Of a stretch of 41,927 nt of DNA, positions 1 through 7,981 are shown piece by piece (position 1 is the stretch's first letter; the number at the start of each line of letters is the position of its first letter). The stretch covers positions 1 through 41,927 of the forward strand of contig JAGGWH010000070.1 of assembly GCA_021157585.1 (NCBI GenBank), read 5' to 3'. The position numbers and the translations under genes were made by a program. The stretch comes from Bacteroidales bacterium. GTDB taxonomy: Bacteria > Bacteroidota > Bacteroidia > Bacteroidales > UBA12170. The notes beneath the pieces are model-generated. The model was given only the letters and a program-made list of their open reading frames with translations. It searched no databases and was not told the origin of the DNA.

Positions 1-51
1 ATTGAAGAAGGAATTGATTTGTATATAAAAATAATGAATGAAATTTTGTAA
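1..51 (+). CDS. C-terminal end of an upstream gene (partial)
   Basis: An open frame enters from the left edge and stops at TAA 49-51, giving a 16-residue tail (IEEGIDLYIKIMNEIL). It ends 11 bases before argH and on the same strand, so the two are probably cotranscribed. The tail resembles the last helix of M20-family deacetylases such as ArgE, which would suit an arginine operon, but so few residues cannot establish identity. Confidence 0.45.
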   Translation: MEEGIDLYIKIMNEIL

Positions 52-62
52 AAATAGATGAT

Positions 63-1343
63 ATGAAACTTTGGGATAAAGGATATTCAACAGATACAAT
101 TATTGAACGTTTTACTGTTGGTAATGATAGAATACTTGATTTAAAACTGGCAAAATACGATGTTCAGGGCAATAGTGCACACGCAAAAATGCTTCATAAA
201 ATAAACCTTCTTACGGATAAAGAACTGAAAGATATTCTTCAAGCTTTGGATGAAATTCAGGAAACAATAGATAATGGTAGTTTTACAATTGAAGATTCTT
301 TTGAAGATGTTCACAGTAAAATAGAGTTTGAACTTACAAAGAAAATAGGAGAAGCAGGGAAAAAGATTCACACGGCACGTTCGCGTAACGATCAGGTTTT
401 AGTGGATTTGCATTTATATGTTAAAGATGAGATTGACGAAATAAAGGTTTTAACTAAAGAATTGTTCGACACACTTATTTCCTTGAGTGATAAGCATAAA
501 GAGGTGCTGATTCCAGGCTATACACATTTCCAGTTGGCAATGCCTTCTTCTTTTGGACTTTGGTTTTCGGCTTATGCTGAGAGTTTGATTGATGATATCA
601 ATTTTCTAAATGTTGCATATAAAATTAGCGATCAAAATCCACTGGGTTCTGCTGCGGGTTATGGAACTTCTTTTCCTATCGATCGGGAAATGACCACCGA
701 ATTACTCGGTTTTGAAACGATGAAGTATAATGTAATTGCGGCTCAAATGAGTCGTGGTAAATTGGAAAAGTCTTTGGCTTTTGCTTTAGCCTCTGTGGCA
801 GGAACGCTCTCCAAAATGTCTTCTGACATTATTTTGTTTATGAATCAGGGTTTTAATTTTTTGGGATTTCCAAAAGAGCTCACGACGGGTTCTAGCATTA
901 TGCCGCATAAACAAAACCCCGATGTTTTTGAGTTGGTGCGAGCAAAATCAAATAAAATTCAAAATTTACCCGTAGAAATAACAATGATCACCAATAATTT
1001 AACGAGTGGTTATCATCGTGATTATCAATTATTAAAAGGAAGTTTAATGGAAGCTATTGAATTAATGAAGGATAATTTGGAAGTCAGTAATTTTATGCTT
1101 CAGCGGGTTGAGATTAAGGAGAATATTATTGATAAAAAGGAGTACGATTATCTTTTTTCTGTTGAAGAAGTAAATAAGCTGGTGATGCAAGGTTTGCCTT
1201 TTAGAGAAGCCTATAAGAAAGTTGGAAAAGCTATTTTGGAAAATGATTTCAATCCAGAGAGAAAAGTGGAGCATAGCCATGCGGGTAGTATTGGGAATTT
1301 ATGTTTGGATGAGATAAAGGCTAAGTTTGAGCGGACTTACTAG
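63..1343 (+). CDS. argH: Argininosuccinate lyase
   Basis: Splits argininosuccinate into arginine and fumarate, the last step of arginine biosynthesis, in the cytoplasm. The 426-residue product carries the fumarase/aspartase superfamily signature GSSIMPHKQNP at about residues 276-286, whose flexible loop holds the catalytic Ser. It also has the argininosuccinate lyase block HTARSRNDQ near residue 101 and the GYTHFQLAMP block with the active-site His. Somewhat shorter than the 450-460 residues of enterobacterial ArgH, as usual in Bacteroidota. It starts 11 bases after a partial upstream gene, so it is probably the distal gene of an arginine operon. No clear T-tract terminator follows, only an inverted repeat. 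Function is secure. Confidence 0.96.
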   Translation: MKLWDKGYSTDTIIERFTVGNDRILDLKLAKYDVQGNSAHAKMLHKINLLTDKELKDILQALDEIQETIDNGSFTIEDSFEDVHSKIEFELTKKIGEAGKKIHTARSRNDQVLVDLHLYVKDEIDEIKVLTKELFDTLISLSDKHKEVLIPGYTHFQLAMPSSFGLWFSAYAESLIDDINFLNVAYKISDQNPLGSAAGYGTSFPIDREMTTELLGFETMKYNVIAAQMSRGKLEKSLAFALASVAGTLSKMSSDIILFMNQGFNFLGFPKELTTGSSIMPHKQNPDVFELVRAKSNKIQNLPVEITMITNNLTSGYHRDYQLLKGSLMEAIELMKDNLEVSNFMLQRVEIKENIIDKKEYDYLFSVEEVNKLVMQGLPFREAYKKVGKAILENDFNPERKVEHSHAGSIGNLCLDEIKAKFERTY

Positions 1344-1485
1344 CTCTCTTTTGTAGTGCTCTCTTCGACTACGCTCAGAGAGCTGTAAATGGAGTTGAGT
1401 GTGGAGAAATGCTGACTTCGGCTTCGCTTGGTTAGCGATATAGGGCGTCGAGCGAAGGTGAAATAGGATGTTGAGCGAAGTCGAA
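1342..1485. repeat. Intergenic inverted repeats with gagcgaag units
   Basis: The gap after argH holds an 8-base perfect inverted repeat, agctctct at 1342-1349 and agagagct at 1376-1383. It also holds a longer-range one, ttcgactacgctca (1364-1377) against tgagcgaagtcgaa (1472-1485), with one mismatch. A further gagcgaag copy lies near 1450. The sequence is more GC-rich than its surroundings and resembles short dispersed intergenic repeats often seen in Bacteroidota; that comparison is from memory. No coding potential. Confidence 0.5.
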
Positions 1486-1488
1486 ACA

Positions 1489-2100
1489 TTATTTCACCTC
1501 AAAATCAAACATTTCTTTATCTCCAATAAATCCTTGTAGGCGGTCGCCGATAGAAACAGGACCAACGCCTGCCGGTGTTCCGGTATAAATTAAATCGCCC
1601 ATCTTCAGACTTACAAACTGGGAGATATAGGCAATGATTTCATCAATGCTAAAAATCATATCTTTTGTATTTCCAATCTGACGAATTTCATTATTAATTT
1701 TCAAATCGAAATCGAAATTTTGAATATCGGTAAAATGCGATTTTGGTAGAAACTTACCTAGTGGAGCAGCATGATCAAAAGCTTTAGCAATTTCCCAAGG
1801 CAAACCTTTAGCTTTGGCTGCAGCTTGCAAATCGCGTGCTGTGAAATCGATACCTAAACCAATTTCCTCATAATAATTATGCGCAAATTTTTCTTGAATA
1901 TATCTGCCTACTTTACCAATTTTTACCACTACTTCCAGTTCATACTGAATATCTTCCGAAAAATCAGGATAGAAAAAAGGCCTGTTTTTAAGCAATAAAG
2001 ATGTTTCCGGCTTCATAAAAAAGACAGGTTTTTTAGGAACGGGATTATTTAATTCTTTGGCGTGGTCTATGTAATTACGACCAATACAGATTATTTTCAT
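1489..2100 (-). CDS. Fumarylacetoacetate hydrolase family protein
   Basis: A 203-residue single-domain FAH-superfamily enzyme, the fold that includes acylpyruvases, oxaloacetate decarboxylases and 2-hydroxyhepta-diene-dioate isomerases. Visible motifs: IGRNYIDHAKE at the N-terminus, the metal-binding YELEVVVKIG segment, GIDFTARDLQ, then GLPWEIAKAFD and IYTGTPAGVGP. The start at 2100 (MKIICIGRNY) is preferred over an in-frame ATG ten codons upstream, because family members begin with this strand and the extra residues come from low-complexity leader sequence. Exact substrate cannot be read from sequence; a short FAHD1-like acylpyruvase or oxaloacetate decarboxylase is most plausible. The exonuclease gene lies upstream on the same strand. 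Confidence 0.88.
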   Translation of the reverse strand: MKIICIGRNYIDHAKELNNPVPKKPVFFMKPETSLLLKNRPFFYPDFSEDIQYELEVVVKIGKVGRYIQEKFAHNYYEEIGLGIDFTARDLQAAAKAKGLPWEIAKAFDHAAPLGKFLPKSHFTDIQNFDFDLKINNEIRQIGNTKDMIFSIDEIIAYISQFVSLKMGDLIYTGTPAGVGPVSIGDRLQGFIGDKEMFDFEVK

Positions 2101-2189
2101 TGGTTTTAAGTTTTTAGTTTGAAGTTTCAAGTTTTGACTTAAGCTTATTTATCAGCTTTAGGCCTTAAACTTTCAACATAGAACATTTT

Positions 2190-3014
2190 TTAGAACAACT
2201 TCATATTGCCCAAATTACTACTTTTTAATTTTAGTCTAGTGATTACTTTTTTGGTTGATAATGGAAAATCGCCTTTCATCATCCAATCGTAATAAGACGA
2301 TTCTTTTTTGAATACTTCGCTTACTAATTTGCCTTTATGCTTACCAAAGTTTATCACTTCCTCGTCTTTATCGTTATACACTATAAATCCTATTAAATCT
2401 ACATTTCTGTTTACTCTGGAGAATTCTGCTAAAGCCTTAACATCGTTTACAACGGGTTGGCTAATATTTCCGGCTTTGTCTTTAAAATCAACTCCTTTGT
2501 ACCTATCGAGTTGAGCCAAAAGAACCTCATAAGTTGCTAAGGTATCAGCTTCGGCGCTATGTGCATTCTCTAAATCTTTACCACAATAATATTTATAAGC
2601 AGCTACTAAAGTGCGTTGTTCCATCTTGTGAAAGATGTTTTGAACATCTACAAGTTGTCTTCCTTCAACATCAAAATCGATATCGGCGCGTAAAAATTCT
2701 TCAACCAAAAGAGGAATATCAAATCTATTGGAATTATATCCGGCTAAATCGCAGTTTTGTAAGAATTGATAAAGTCCTTTTGCCAGTTGTTTAAAAGTAG
2801 GCTCGTCTTTTACATCTTCATCATAAATACCGTGTATAGCCGATGTTTCAGCAGGTATTGGTATCTCAGGATTAATACGTCGGGTTTTAATCTCCTTTTT
2901 ACCATCGGGATGAATTTTTACAATACTAATTTCCACTATACGATCTGTAGCAACTTTTATTCCTGTTGTTTCCAAATCGAAAAAGGCGATAGGTCGTTTT
3001 AATTTTAGCTCCAT
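2190..3014 (-). CDS. DEDDh 3'-5' exonuclease, DnaQ-like
   Basis: A 274-residue cytoplasmic exonuclease of the DNA polymerase III epsilon type. ExoI motif FFDLETTG supplies D13 and E15, ExoII NSNRFDIPLL supplies D99, and ExoIII supplies H152 and D157 (AHSAEAD), so all four acidic metal ligands and the general-base His are intact. After the nuclease domain (about 8-170) a C-terminal segment with FGKHKGKLVSEV and SYYDWMMKGDFP (about 220-260) resembles the small domain often appended to Bacteroidota exonucleases of this kind. It is not fused to a polymerase, so it could be a proofreading subunit, a repair nuclease or an RNase T-like enzyme. Confidence 0.88.
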   Translation of the reverse strand: MELKLKRPIAFFDLETTGIKVATDRIVEISIVKIHPDGKKEIKTRRINPEIPIPAETSAIHGIYDEDVKDEPTFKQLAKGLYQFLQNCDLAGYNSNRFDIPLLVEEFLRADIDFDVEGRQLVDVQNIFHKMEQRTLVAAYKYYCGKDLENAHSAEADTLATYEVLLAQLDRYKGVDFKDKAGNISQPVVNDVKALAEFSRVNRNVDLIGFIVYNDKDEEVINFGKHKGKLVSEVFKKESSYYDWMMKGDFPLSTKKVITRLKLKSSNLGNMKLF

Positions 3015-3068
3015 TATTCTGTTTTTTTGCTCGACAAAGGTAGGTAATTTCCTCTTGTATGTGAATGA

Positions 3069-3104
3069 AAAAGCCGAATAAGATAGCGTTCTTATCCGGC
3101 TTAT
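3069..3104 (-). terminator. Rho-independent terminator after the E2 gene
   Basis: Read on the minus strand, a stem of about 13 base pairs (aagccggataaga against tcttattcggctt, one G-T wobble) closes a six-base loop and is followed by a T run. It lies just past the E2 stop codon and before the exonuclease gene, separating the two units. Confidence 0.85.
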
Positions 3105-3122
3105 TTTTAGTTAATTGTAATA

Positions 3123-4424
3123 TTAAATACTTTGATTAGTATCAAAATTTTCGATGTATTCGCGTAGGCGTTTAAGATATAATCCTCCCAAAGCTCCGTC
3201 AACTACACGATGGTCGTAAGCCAATGATAGCATCATAATGCTTCGGATACCAATTGTATCGCCTTCAGGAGTTTCAATAACTACCGGACGTTTAACAATG
3301 GCTCCCAAACCTAATATCGCCACTTGTGGCTGATTGATAATTGGTGTTCCTGTTAAACTATCGAAACTACCGAAATTAGTAACGGTAAATGTACCTCCGC
3401 TAATTTCATCGGGCATTAATTTATTAGCCCTTGCACGAGTAGCTAAGTCGTTTACCGTTTTAGCCATTCCTATAAGATTTCGCTGATCTGCGTTCTTAAT
3501 CACAGGGACTATCAAATTACCATTTGGCAAAGCTGCTGCCATACCAATATGGATATTTTTCCGATAGATGATATTATTACCATCAACAGAAATATTTAAT
3601 CCGGGATAATCGCGTAATGCTTTTGCGGCAGCATCGATAAAAATAGGTGTGTAAGTAATTTTTTCACCTTCACGTTTTAAGAAACCATCCTTTACCCTAT
3701 TTCTCCAATTTACAATCTTGGTAACATCGGCTTCAATAAAAGAAGTGACGTGAGGAGAAACTTGTTTAGACATAACCATATGATCGGCAATTAGCTTACG
3801 CATACGTCCCATTTCTTCAATACGGTCGCCGGTTCCAACGGCAACTTTCTCGCCCATCGCTTTTACCGGTTTAGTTGGAGGTGTTTTTGTAATGGCTGTT
3901 TTTTCTTTTTCTCTGTTTTCCAGATAATTTAGGACATCCTGTTTGGTTACACGACCTGCTTTTCCACTTCCCGCAATTTTTTCTAATTCTTCAAATGCAA
4001 TGTTTTCTTCTTTGGCAATGCTTTTCACCAATGGAGAATAAAAACGACTAGAAGTTTTGAAGTCAGAAGGTGTTGGCTCTTCCACAATAATTTCTTTCGT
4101 AGCTTCTTCTATTTCCTTATTAATTTGATCGACTTTAAGATCGGTAGTTGCTTTTTCTTCAACAGGAGTTTCAGCATCTTCACCATCCATTTCGATAATA
4201 GCAATTAAAGCTCCTACGTCAACCACATCACCCTCTTCAAAAAAGATTTCGGTTAAAATGCCATCAACTGGAGAAGGAATTTCCGAGTCTACTTTATCGG
4301 TTGCTATTTCTAAAATAGCATCATCTTCTTCAATAGTATCACCAACAGCTTTTAACCATTTGGTAATAGTTGCTTCTATAATGCTTTCGCCCAATTTGGG
4401 CATGACAATTTCAAATTTCGCCAT
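3123..4424 (-). CDS. 2-oxo acid dehydrogenase E2 (dihydrolipoamide acyltransferase)
   Basis: Core acyltransferase of a 2-oxoacid dehydrogenase complex; it moves the acyl group from E1 to CoA through a lipoyl arm. The 433 residues show one lipoyl domain (about 2-78, lipoylated Lys44 in EIATDKVDSE), an acidic linker, a peripheral subunit-binding domain (about 128-168, FYSPLVKSIAKEENI) and the catalytic domain from about 205 with the active-site motif HRVVDG at 405-410. The sequence style fits branched-chain or mixed-substrate E2 rather than classical pyruvate E2, and ilvE immediately upstream supports that (inference). No E1 or E3 gene is adjacent. A TAtaTTTG box at 4488-4495 suggests its own promoter. 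Confidence 0.9.
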   Translation of the reverse strand: MAKFEIVMPKLGESIIEATITKWLKAVGDTIEEDDAILEIATDKVDSEIPSPVDGILTEIFFEEGDVVDVGALIAIIEMDGEDAETPVEEKATTDLKVDQINKEIEEATKEIIVEEPTPSDFKTSSRFYSPLVKSIAKEENIAFEELEKIAGSGKAGRVTKQDVLNYLENREKEKTAITKTPPTKPVKAMGEKVAVGTGDRIEEMGRMRKLIADHMVMSKQVSPHVTSFIEADVTKIVNWRNRVKDGFLKREGEKITYTPIFIDAAAKALRDYPGLNISVDGNNIIYRKNIHIGMAAALPNGNLIVPVIKNADQRNLIGMAKTVNDLATRARANKLMPDEISGGTFTVTNFGSFDSLTGTPIINQPQVAILGLGAIVKRPVVIETPEGDTIGIRSIMMLSLAYDHRVVDGALGGLYLKRLREYIENFDTNQSI

Positions 4425-4487
4425 CGTGTTTCTTTTATATTATTGTCAGTTATTTACTGAAATTATGTTATCATTTTTTTTCGTCTG

Positions 4488-4495
4488 CAAATATA
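4488..4495 (-). promoter_or_regulatory. Bacteroidota -7 box for the E2 gene
   Basis: The minus strand reads TATATTTG, a full match to TAnnTTTG, about 64 bases before the E2 ATG. No convincing TTTG -33 element is seen at the usual spacing. Confidence 0.5.
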
Positions 4496-4540
4496 CAAAA
4501 ATTATATAATGTGGAATAATTCTAAATAAAGATTTGGGAT

Positions 4541-4577
4541 AAAAAAAAGCCACTTGAAGATTTCCAACAAACGGCTT
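4541..4577 (-). terminator. Rho-independent terminator after ilvE
   Basis: On the minus strand aagccgtttg pairs with caagtggctt (10 pairs, two of them G-T wobbles) and is followed by eight T residues. It sits 18 bases past the ilvE stop and separates ilvE from the E2 gene. Confidence 0.8.
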
Positions 4578-4594
4578 GATTTTCTTTATTCTAT

Positions 4595-5614
4595 CTATTC
4601 AACTATGGTGTTCCATCCATGAGTATCTTCCAACTCTCCTAATTGTATACCTAAAAGAGTATCGTATAGTTTTTGAGAGACAGGACCCGCTTTACCGTCT
4701 TTTGCAAATTCATAAGTTTTATTTCTCTCACGATCAACTATTTTTCTGATTGGAGAAATAATAGCTGCAGTTCCACAAGCGCCAGCTTCATCAAAAGTGT
4801 TGAGTTCATCAACAGAAACTCGTCGTAAATCAACATCTAAACCAATATCCTTTGCAATCTGCCGTAAACTCATATTGGTAATCGAAGGAAGGATAGTGTT
4901 ACTTTCGGGAGTAACATAAGTATTTCCTTTTATTCCAAAGAAATTAGCAGGTCCGGCTTCGTCGATATATTTTTTCTCTTTGGCATCTAAGAAAAGAACA
5001 GAAGCAAAGCCTTCCTTGTGAGCACGGTCGGCAGGACGCAAAGAAGCAGCATAATTTCCACCAACTTTAATATGTCCCGTTCCTAAGGGAGCAGCGCGAT
5101 CGTAATCCCTAACTAACTGAATATCTACCGGCTTAAAACCTTCCTTAAAATAAGGTCCAACGGGAGCAACAAAAACCAAGAACATATACTCTTCGGCAGG
5201 TTTAACACCCACTTGTGGTCCGGAACCAAAAAGCAGAGGTCGAAGATATAGGCTGGCTCCTGTTCCATAAGGAGGAACAAAGCGTTCGTTCATCTTGATG
5301 GCAGTTGTAATTGATTTGAAAAAGACATCATCAGGAACTTCTGCCATCATAATTCCTTGTGCAGAACGTCTCATACGTTTCGCGTTTTCTTTCCAACGGA
5401 ATAAACGGATTTTACCGTCTTTTCCACGAAAAGCTTTTAATCCTTCAAAGGCTTCTTGGCCATAATGTAAGGCTGTTGCAGCCATATGAATATTGATAGT
5501 TTCGGAAGAAGAGATTTCCATTTCGCCCCATTTTCCATCACGGAAATAAGTACGAACATTATAATCTGTTTTAAAATATCCAAAGGGTAATTCACCCCAA
5601 GCTATATTTTCCAT
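4595..5614 (-). CDS. ilvE: Branched-chain amino acid aminotransferase
   Basis: PLP-dependent fold-type IV transaminase interconverting Leu, Ile and Val with their 2-oxo acids, using glutamate/2-oxoglutarate, in the cytoplasm. Length 339 fits the longer BCAT type (eukaryote-like, common in Bacteroidota). The PLP lysine is K183 in GHIKVGGNYA. Other family blocks are GQEAFEGLKAFR near 52-63, YLRPLLFGSG near 123-132 and EAGACGTAAIISPI near the C-terminus. It is followed by its own terminator and then by an E2 gene, which suggests a role in branched-chain catabolism as well as synthesis (inference). The upstream region is shared divergently with menC. Confidence 0.95.
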   Translation of the reverse strand: MENIAWGELPFGYFKTDYNVRTYFRDGKWGEMEISSSETINIHMAATALHYGQEAFEGLKAFRGKDGKIRLFRWKENAKRMRRSAQGIMMAEVPDDVFFKSITTAIKMNERFVPPYGTGASLYLRPLLFGSGPQVGVKPAEEYMFLVFVAPVGPYFKEGFKPVDIQLVRDYDRAAPLGTGHIKVGGNYAASLRPADRAHKEGFASVLFLDAKEKKYIDEAGPANFFGIKGNTYVTPESNTILPSITNMSLRQIAKDIGLDVDLRRVSVDELNTFDEAGACGTAAIISPIRKIVDRERNKTYEFAKDGKAGPVSQKLYDTLLGIQLGELEDTHGWNTIVE

Positions 5615-5752
5615 ATCGTTATTTGTTTGATTTGTTTATGTGTGCTAAAATACGAAATATTAATGAATTTTTCTTTTGATTAAATTGCTTAAAAATCATA
5701 ATTTTATGTAAAAACGGACTTAATTTTTCAGGGAATTTTAGGTTTATTCCTA

Positions 5753-5779
5753 CTTTCTGCCAGAAAGGTTATATTTTTG
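5753..5779 (+). promoter_or_regulatory. menC promoter box with adjacent inverted repeat
   Basis: TATTTTTG at 5772-5779 matches the TAnnTTTG -7 consensus 17 bases before the menC ATG. Just upstream lies a 7-base perfect inverted repeat, ctttctg (5753-5759) and cagaaag (5761-5767), about one single-base centre; it could be a regulator site. No good TTTG -33 element is seen. Confidence 0.45.
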
Positions 5780-5796
5780 ATTAAAATATTTGCTTG

Positions 5797-6858
5797 ATGT
5801 TAAAAACAGAATGGTTAAAATATGAGTTAAAATTTAAACTTCCTGCCGGAACATCTCGCGGTATTCTGAAAACCAAGGAAACTTATTTTTTAAAAGTTTG
5901 GGACGATGCCCTTCCTACTGTTTTTGGTTTAGGCGAATGTAATTTATTTAAAGGCTTGAGTTTTGATGATAAGCCTAAATATGAACAGATACTCAACAAA
6001 ATATCTGAACAACCTTATTTTTATATAAAAAATTTGCATAATGCTTTACTCGATTGGCCAAGCATTCGTTTTGGTTTGGAAATGGCATTTATCGATTTTC
6101 TTCAAGGAGGAAAACGAAATCTTTTCTCTTCTGAATTTTCTCAATCTTCAGTAGGAATTCCTATTAATGGTTTAATTTGGATGGGAGAAAAATCGTTTAT
6201 GAAAGAGCAGATTAGAAGCAAGATAAAGCAAGGATTTCGATGCTTGAAATTGAAAATTGGGGCTATTGATTTTGATGATGAAGTAGATCTGCTGAAAGCT
6301 ATTCGTTCTGAGTTTTCCAGTAATGTTTTAGAGCTTCGTGTGGATGCTAATGGTGCATTTAAACCCAAAGAGGCTTTGAAAAAGCTTAATGCTCTATCAA
6401 AATTTCATATTCATTCAATAGAACAACCTATTCGCCAAGGTCAGAGAAAAGAAATGGCAAAACTTTGTGCTAAAACACCTTTACCTATTGCTCTTGATGA
6501 GGAACTAATCGGAATTTTTGAACCTCTAATAAAAGCTCAATTATTAGATGATATTAAACCTCAATATATTATTTTAAAACCGGCTTTATTGGGTGGCTTT
6601 GCTGCTTCTGATGAATGGATAAAGCTTGCCGACAAACGAAATATTTCTTGGTGGATTACTTCAGCTTTGGAAAGTAATATTGGACTGAATGCCATTGCGC
6701 AATGGACTTATTCTAAAAAGAATTCTATGTTTCAGGGTTTGGGAACAGGACAGCTTTTTACAAATAATATTGAGAGTCCTTTACAAATAAAACAAGCCGA
6801 GCTTTGGCTAAATACAGATAAGAATTGGGAACTTAATAATTTACAATTTGATTCGTGA
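5797..6858 (+). CDS. menC: o-Succinylbenzoate synthase
   Basis: Enolase-superfamily enzyme that dehydrates SHCHC to o-succinylbenzoate in menaquinone synthesis. Numbered from ATG 5797 (353 residues), the catalytic K-x-K pair is K151/K153 (CLKLKIG), metal ligands are D183 (RVDANGAF), E209 (SIEQP) and D234 (ALDEEL), and the second catalytic Lys is K261 (IILKPALLGGF); all are present. A TTG codon directly upstream is in frame, but the ATG is the better start. Its stop overlaps the start of menE by four bases, so the two are translationally coupled. Other men genes are not in the window. Confidence 0.94.
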   Translation: MLKTEWLKYELKFKLPAGTSRGILKTKETYFLKVWDDALPTVFGLGECNLFKGLSFDDKPKYEQILNKISEQPYFYIKNLHNALLDWPSIRFGLEMAFIDFLQGGKRNLFSSEFSQSSVGIPINGLIWMGEKSFMKEQIRSKIKQGFRCLKLKIGAIDFDDEVDLLKAIRSEFSSNVLELRVDANGAFKPKEALKKLNALSKFHIHSIEQPIRQGQRKEMAKLCAKTPLPIALDEELIGIFEPLIKAQLLDDIKPQYIILKPALLGGFAASDEWIKLADKRNISWWITSALESNIGLNAIAQWTYSKKNSMFQGLGTGQLFTNNIESPLQIKQAELWLNTDKNWELNNLQFDS

Positions 6859-7949
6859 GTCAGCCTTGGGAAACATATACGACTTTAAGGCTGAATGGGG
6901 AAAATTATTCTCGTCAGGAGTTACTTTTATGCTCTAAAGCTAAACTTAAGAATTCAAAGAATCCCGAATGGGAAAAAGTAATTTTTAGGTTTATTGTAGA
7001 ATGGCTGAATAATAAAAATAATGTTGTTGTAAAAACTTCCGGCTCGACGGGAAATCCAAAGAATATTTTAATTGAAAAGAATAGAATGATTGATAGTGCT
7101 AAAGCGACTAATACTTTTTTTGATTTAGATAAAAGTAAAAAGGCTTTACTCTGTCTTTCGGCTGATTATATTGCAGGAAAGATGATGATAGTTCGGGCAT
7201 TTGTTGGTGGTTTTGATTTACATTATGCTGAAACAAAAAGTGATGTTCTTTTGAAAAATAATGTAAACTTTGATTTTACCGCTGTCGTTCCTTTGCAATT
7301 AGAATCGGTTTTGAAATCGGAAAATGCTTTGCCTATAAATCGGATAAAGAAAATTATTGTTGGTGGTGTTGCTTTACGTAAAGATTTGATTCAAAAATTG
7401 GAGCAAGTGGAAACTGAAGTTTGGGCGACATATGGAATGACCGAAACGATTACTCATATTGCTTTGCAAAGATTAAATGGAAAGCATAAGACAGATTATT
7501 TTCAAGCACTTCCAAATATTGAATTTCAGCTTGATGAAAGGAACTGCTTACGAATAAATGCTCCTTTGGTGAGTTTAAATCCCATCCAGACTAATGACGA
7601 GGTAATCTTGTTAAACTCTCAACAATTTCGTTTTTTAGGTAGAGCTGATTTTATAATAAATTCCGGAGGTATTAAACTGTCTCCTGAAATTCTGGAACAA
7701 AAAATGGCTTTATATATAGAAACTTGTTTTGCTTTTAGCTCCGTAAAAGATGAGGTTTTAGGCGAGAGATTGGTGTTGGTAATAGAAAGTAAGCCTTATT
7801 CAGAAGCGAAATTTAATAAATTAAATGAAATCTTGAAGACCATTTTAAATAGGTTTGAAGAGCCAAAAGAGATTATTTTCTCTGATAATTTCCCAAGAAT
7901 GACTAATGGTAAATTAAATAGGATTAAGCTGAAAGAAGAAATTTCGTAA
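6855..7949 (+). CDS. menE: o-Succinylbenzoate-CoA ligase (AMP-forming)
   Basis: Activates o-succinylbenzoate with ATP and CoA, the step after MenC. The 364-residue protein is short for the ANL superfamily (MenE is often 450 or more) but keeps the key parts: phosphate-binding loop TSGSTGNPK at 61-69, YGMTE at about 193-197, the hinge region FRFLGRADFIINSGG, and the C-terminal catalytic Lys in NGKLNR (about K353). It starts with GTG inside the menC stop (GTGA overlap). The reduction lies mostly in the N-terminal subdomain, typical of Bacteroidota MenE. It converges with the next gene. Confidence 0.92.
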   Translation: MSQPWETYTTLRLNGENYSRQELLLCSKAKLKNSKNPEWEKVIFRFIVEWLNNKNNVVVKTSGSTGNPKNILIEKNRMIDSAKATNTFFDLDKSKKALLCLSADYIAGKMMIVRAFVGGFDLHYAETKSDVLLKNNVNFDFTAVVPLQLESVLKSENALPINRIKKIIVGGVALRKDLIQKLEQVETEVWATYGMTETITHIALQRLNGKHKTDYFQALPNIEFQLDERNCLRINAPLVSLNPIQTNDEVILLNSQQFRFLGRADFIINSGGIKLSPEILEQKMALYIETCFAFSSVKDEVLGERLVLVIESKPYSEAKFNKLNEILKTILNRFEEPKEIIFSDNFPRMTNGKLNRIKLKEEIS

Positions 7950-7981
7950 ATATTTAAGACTGATAGAAATAATATGCCTAA

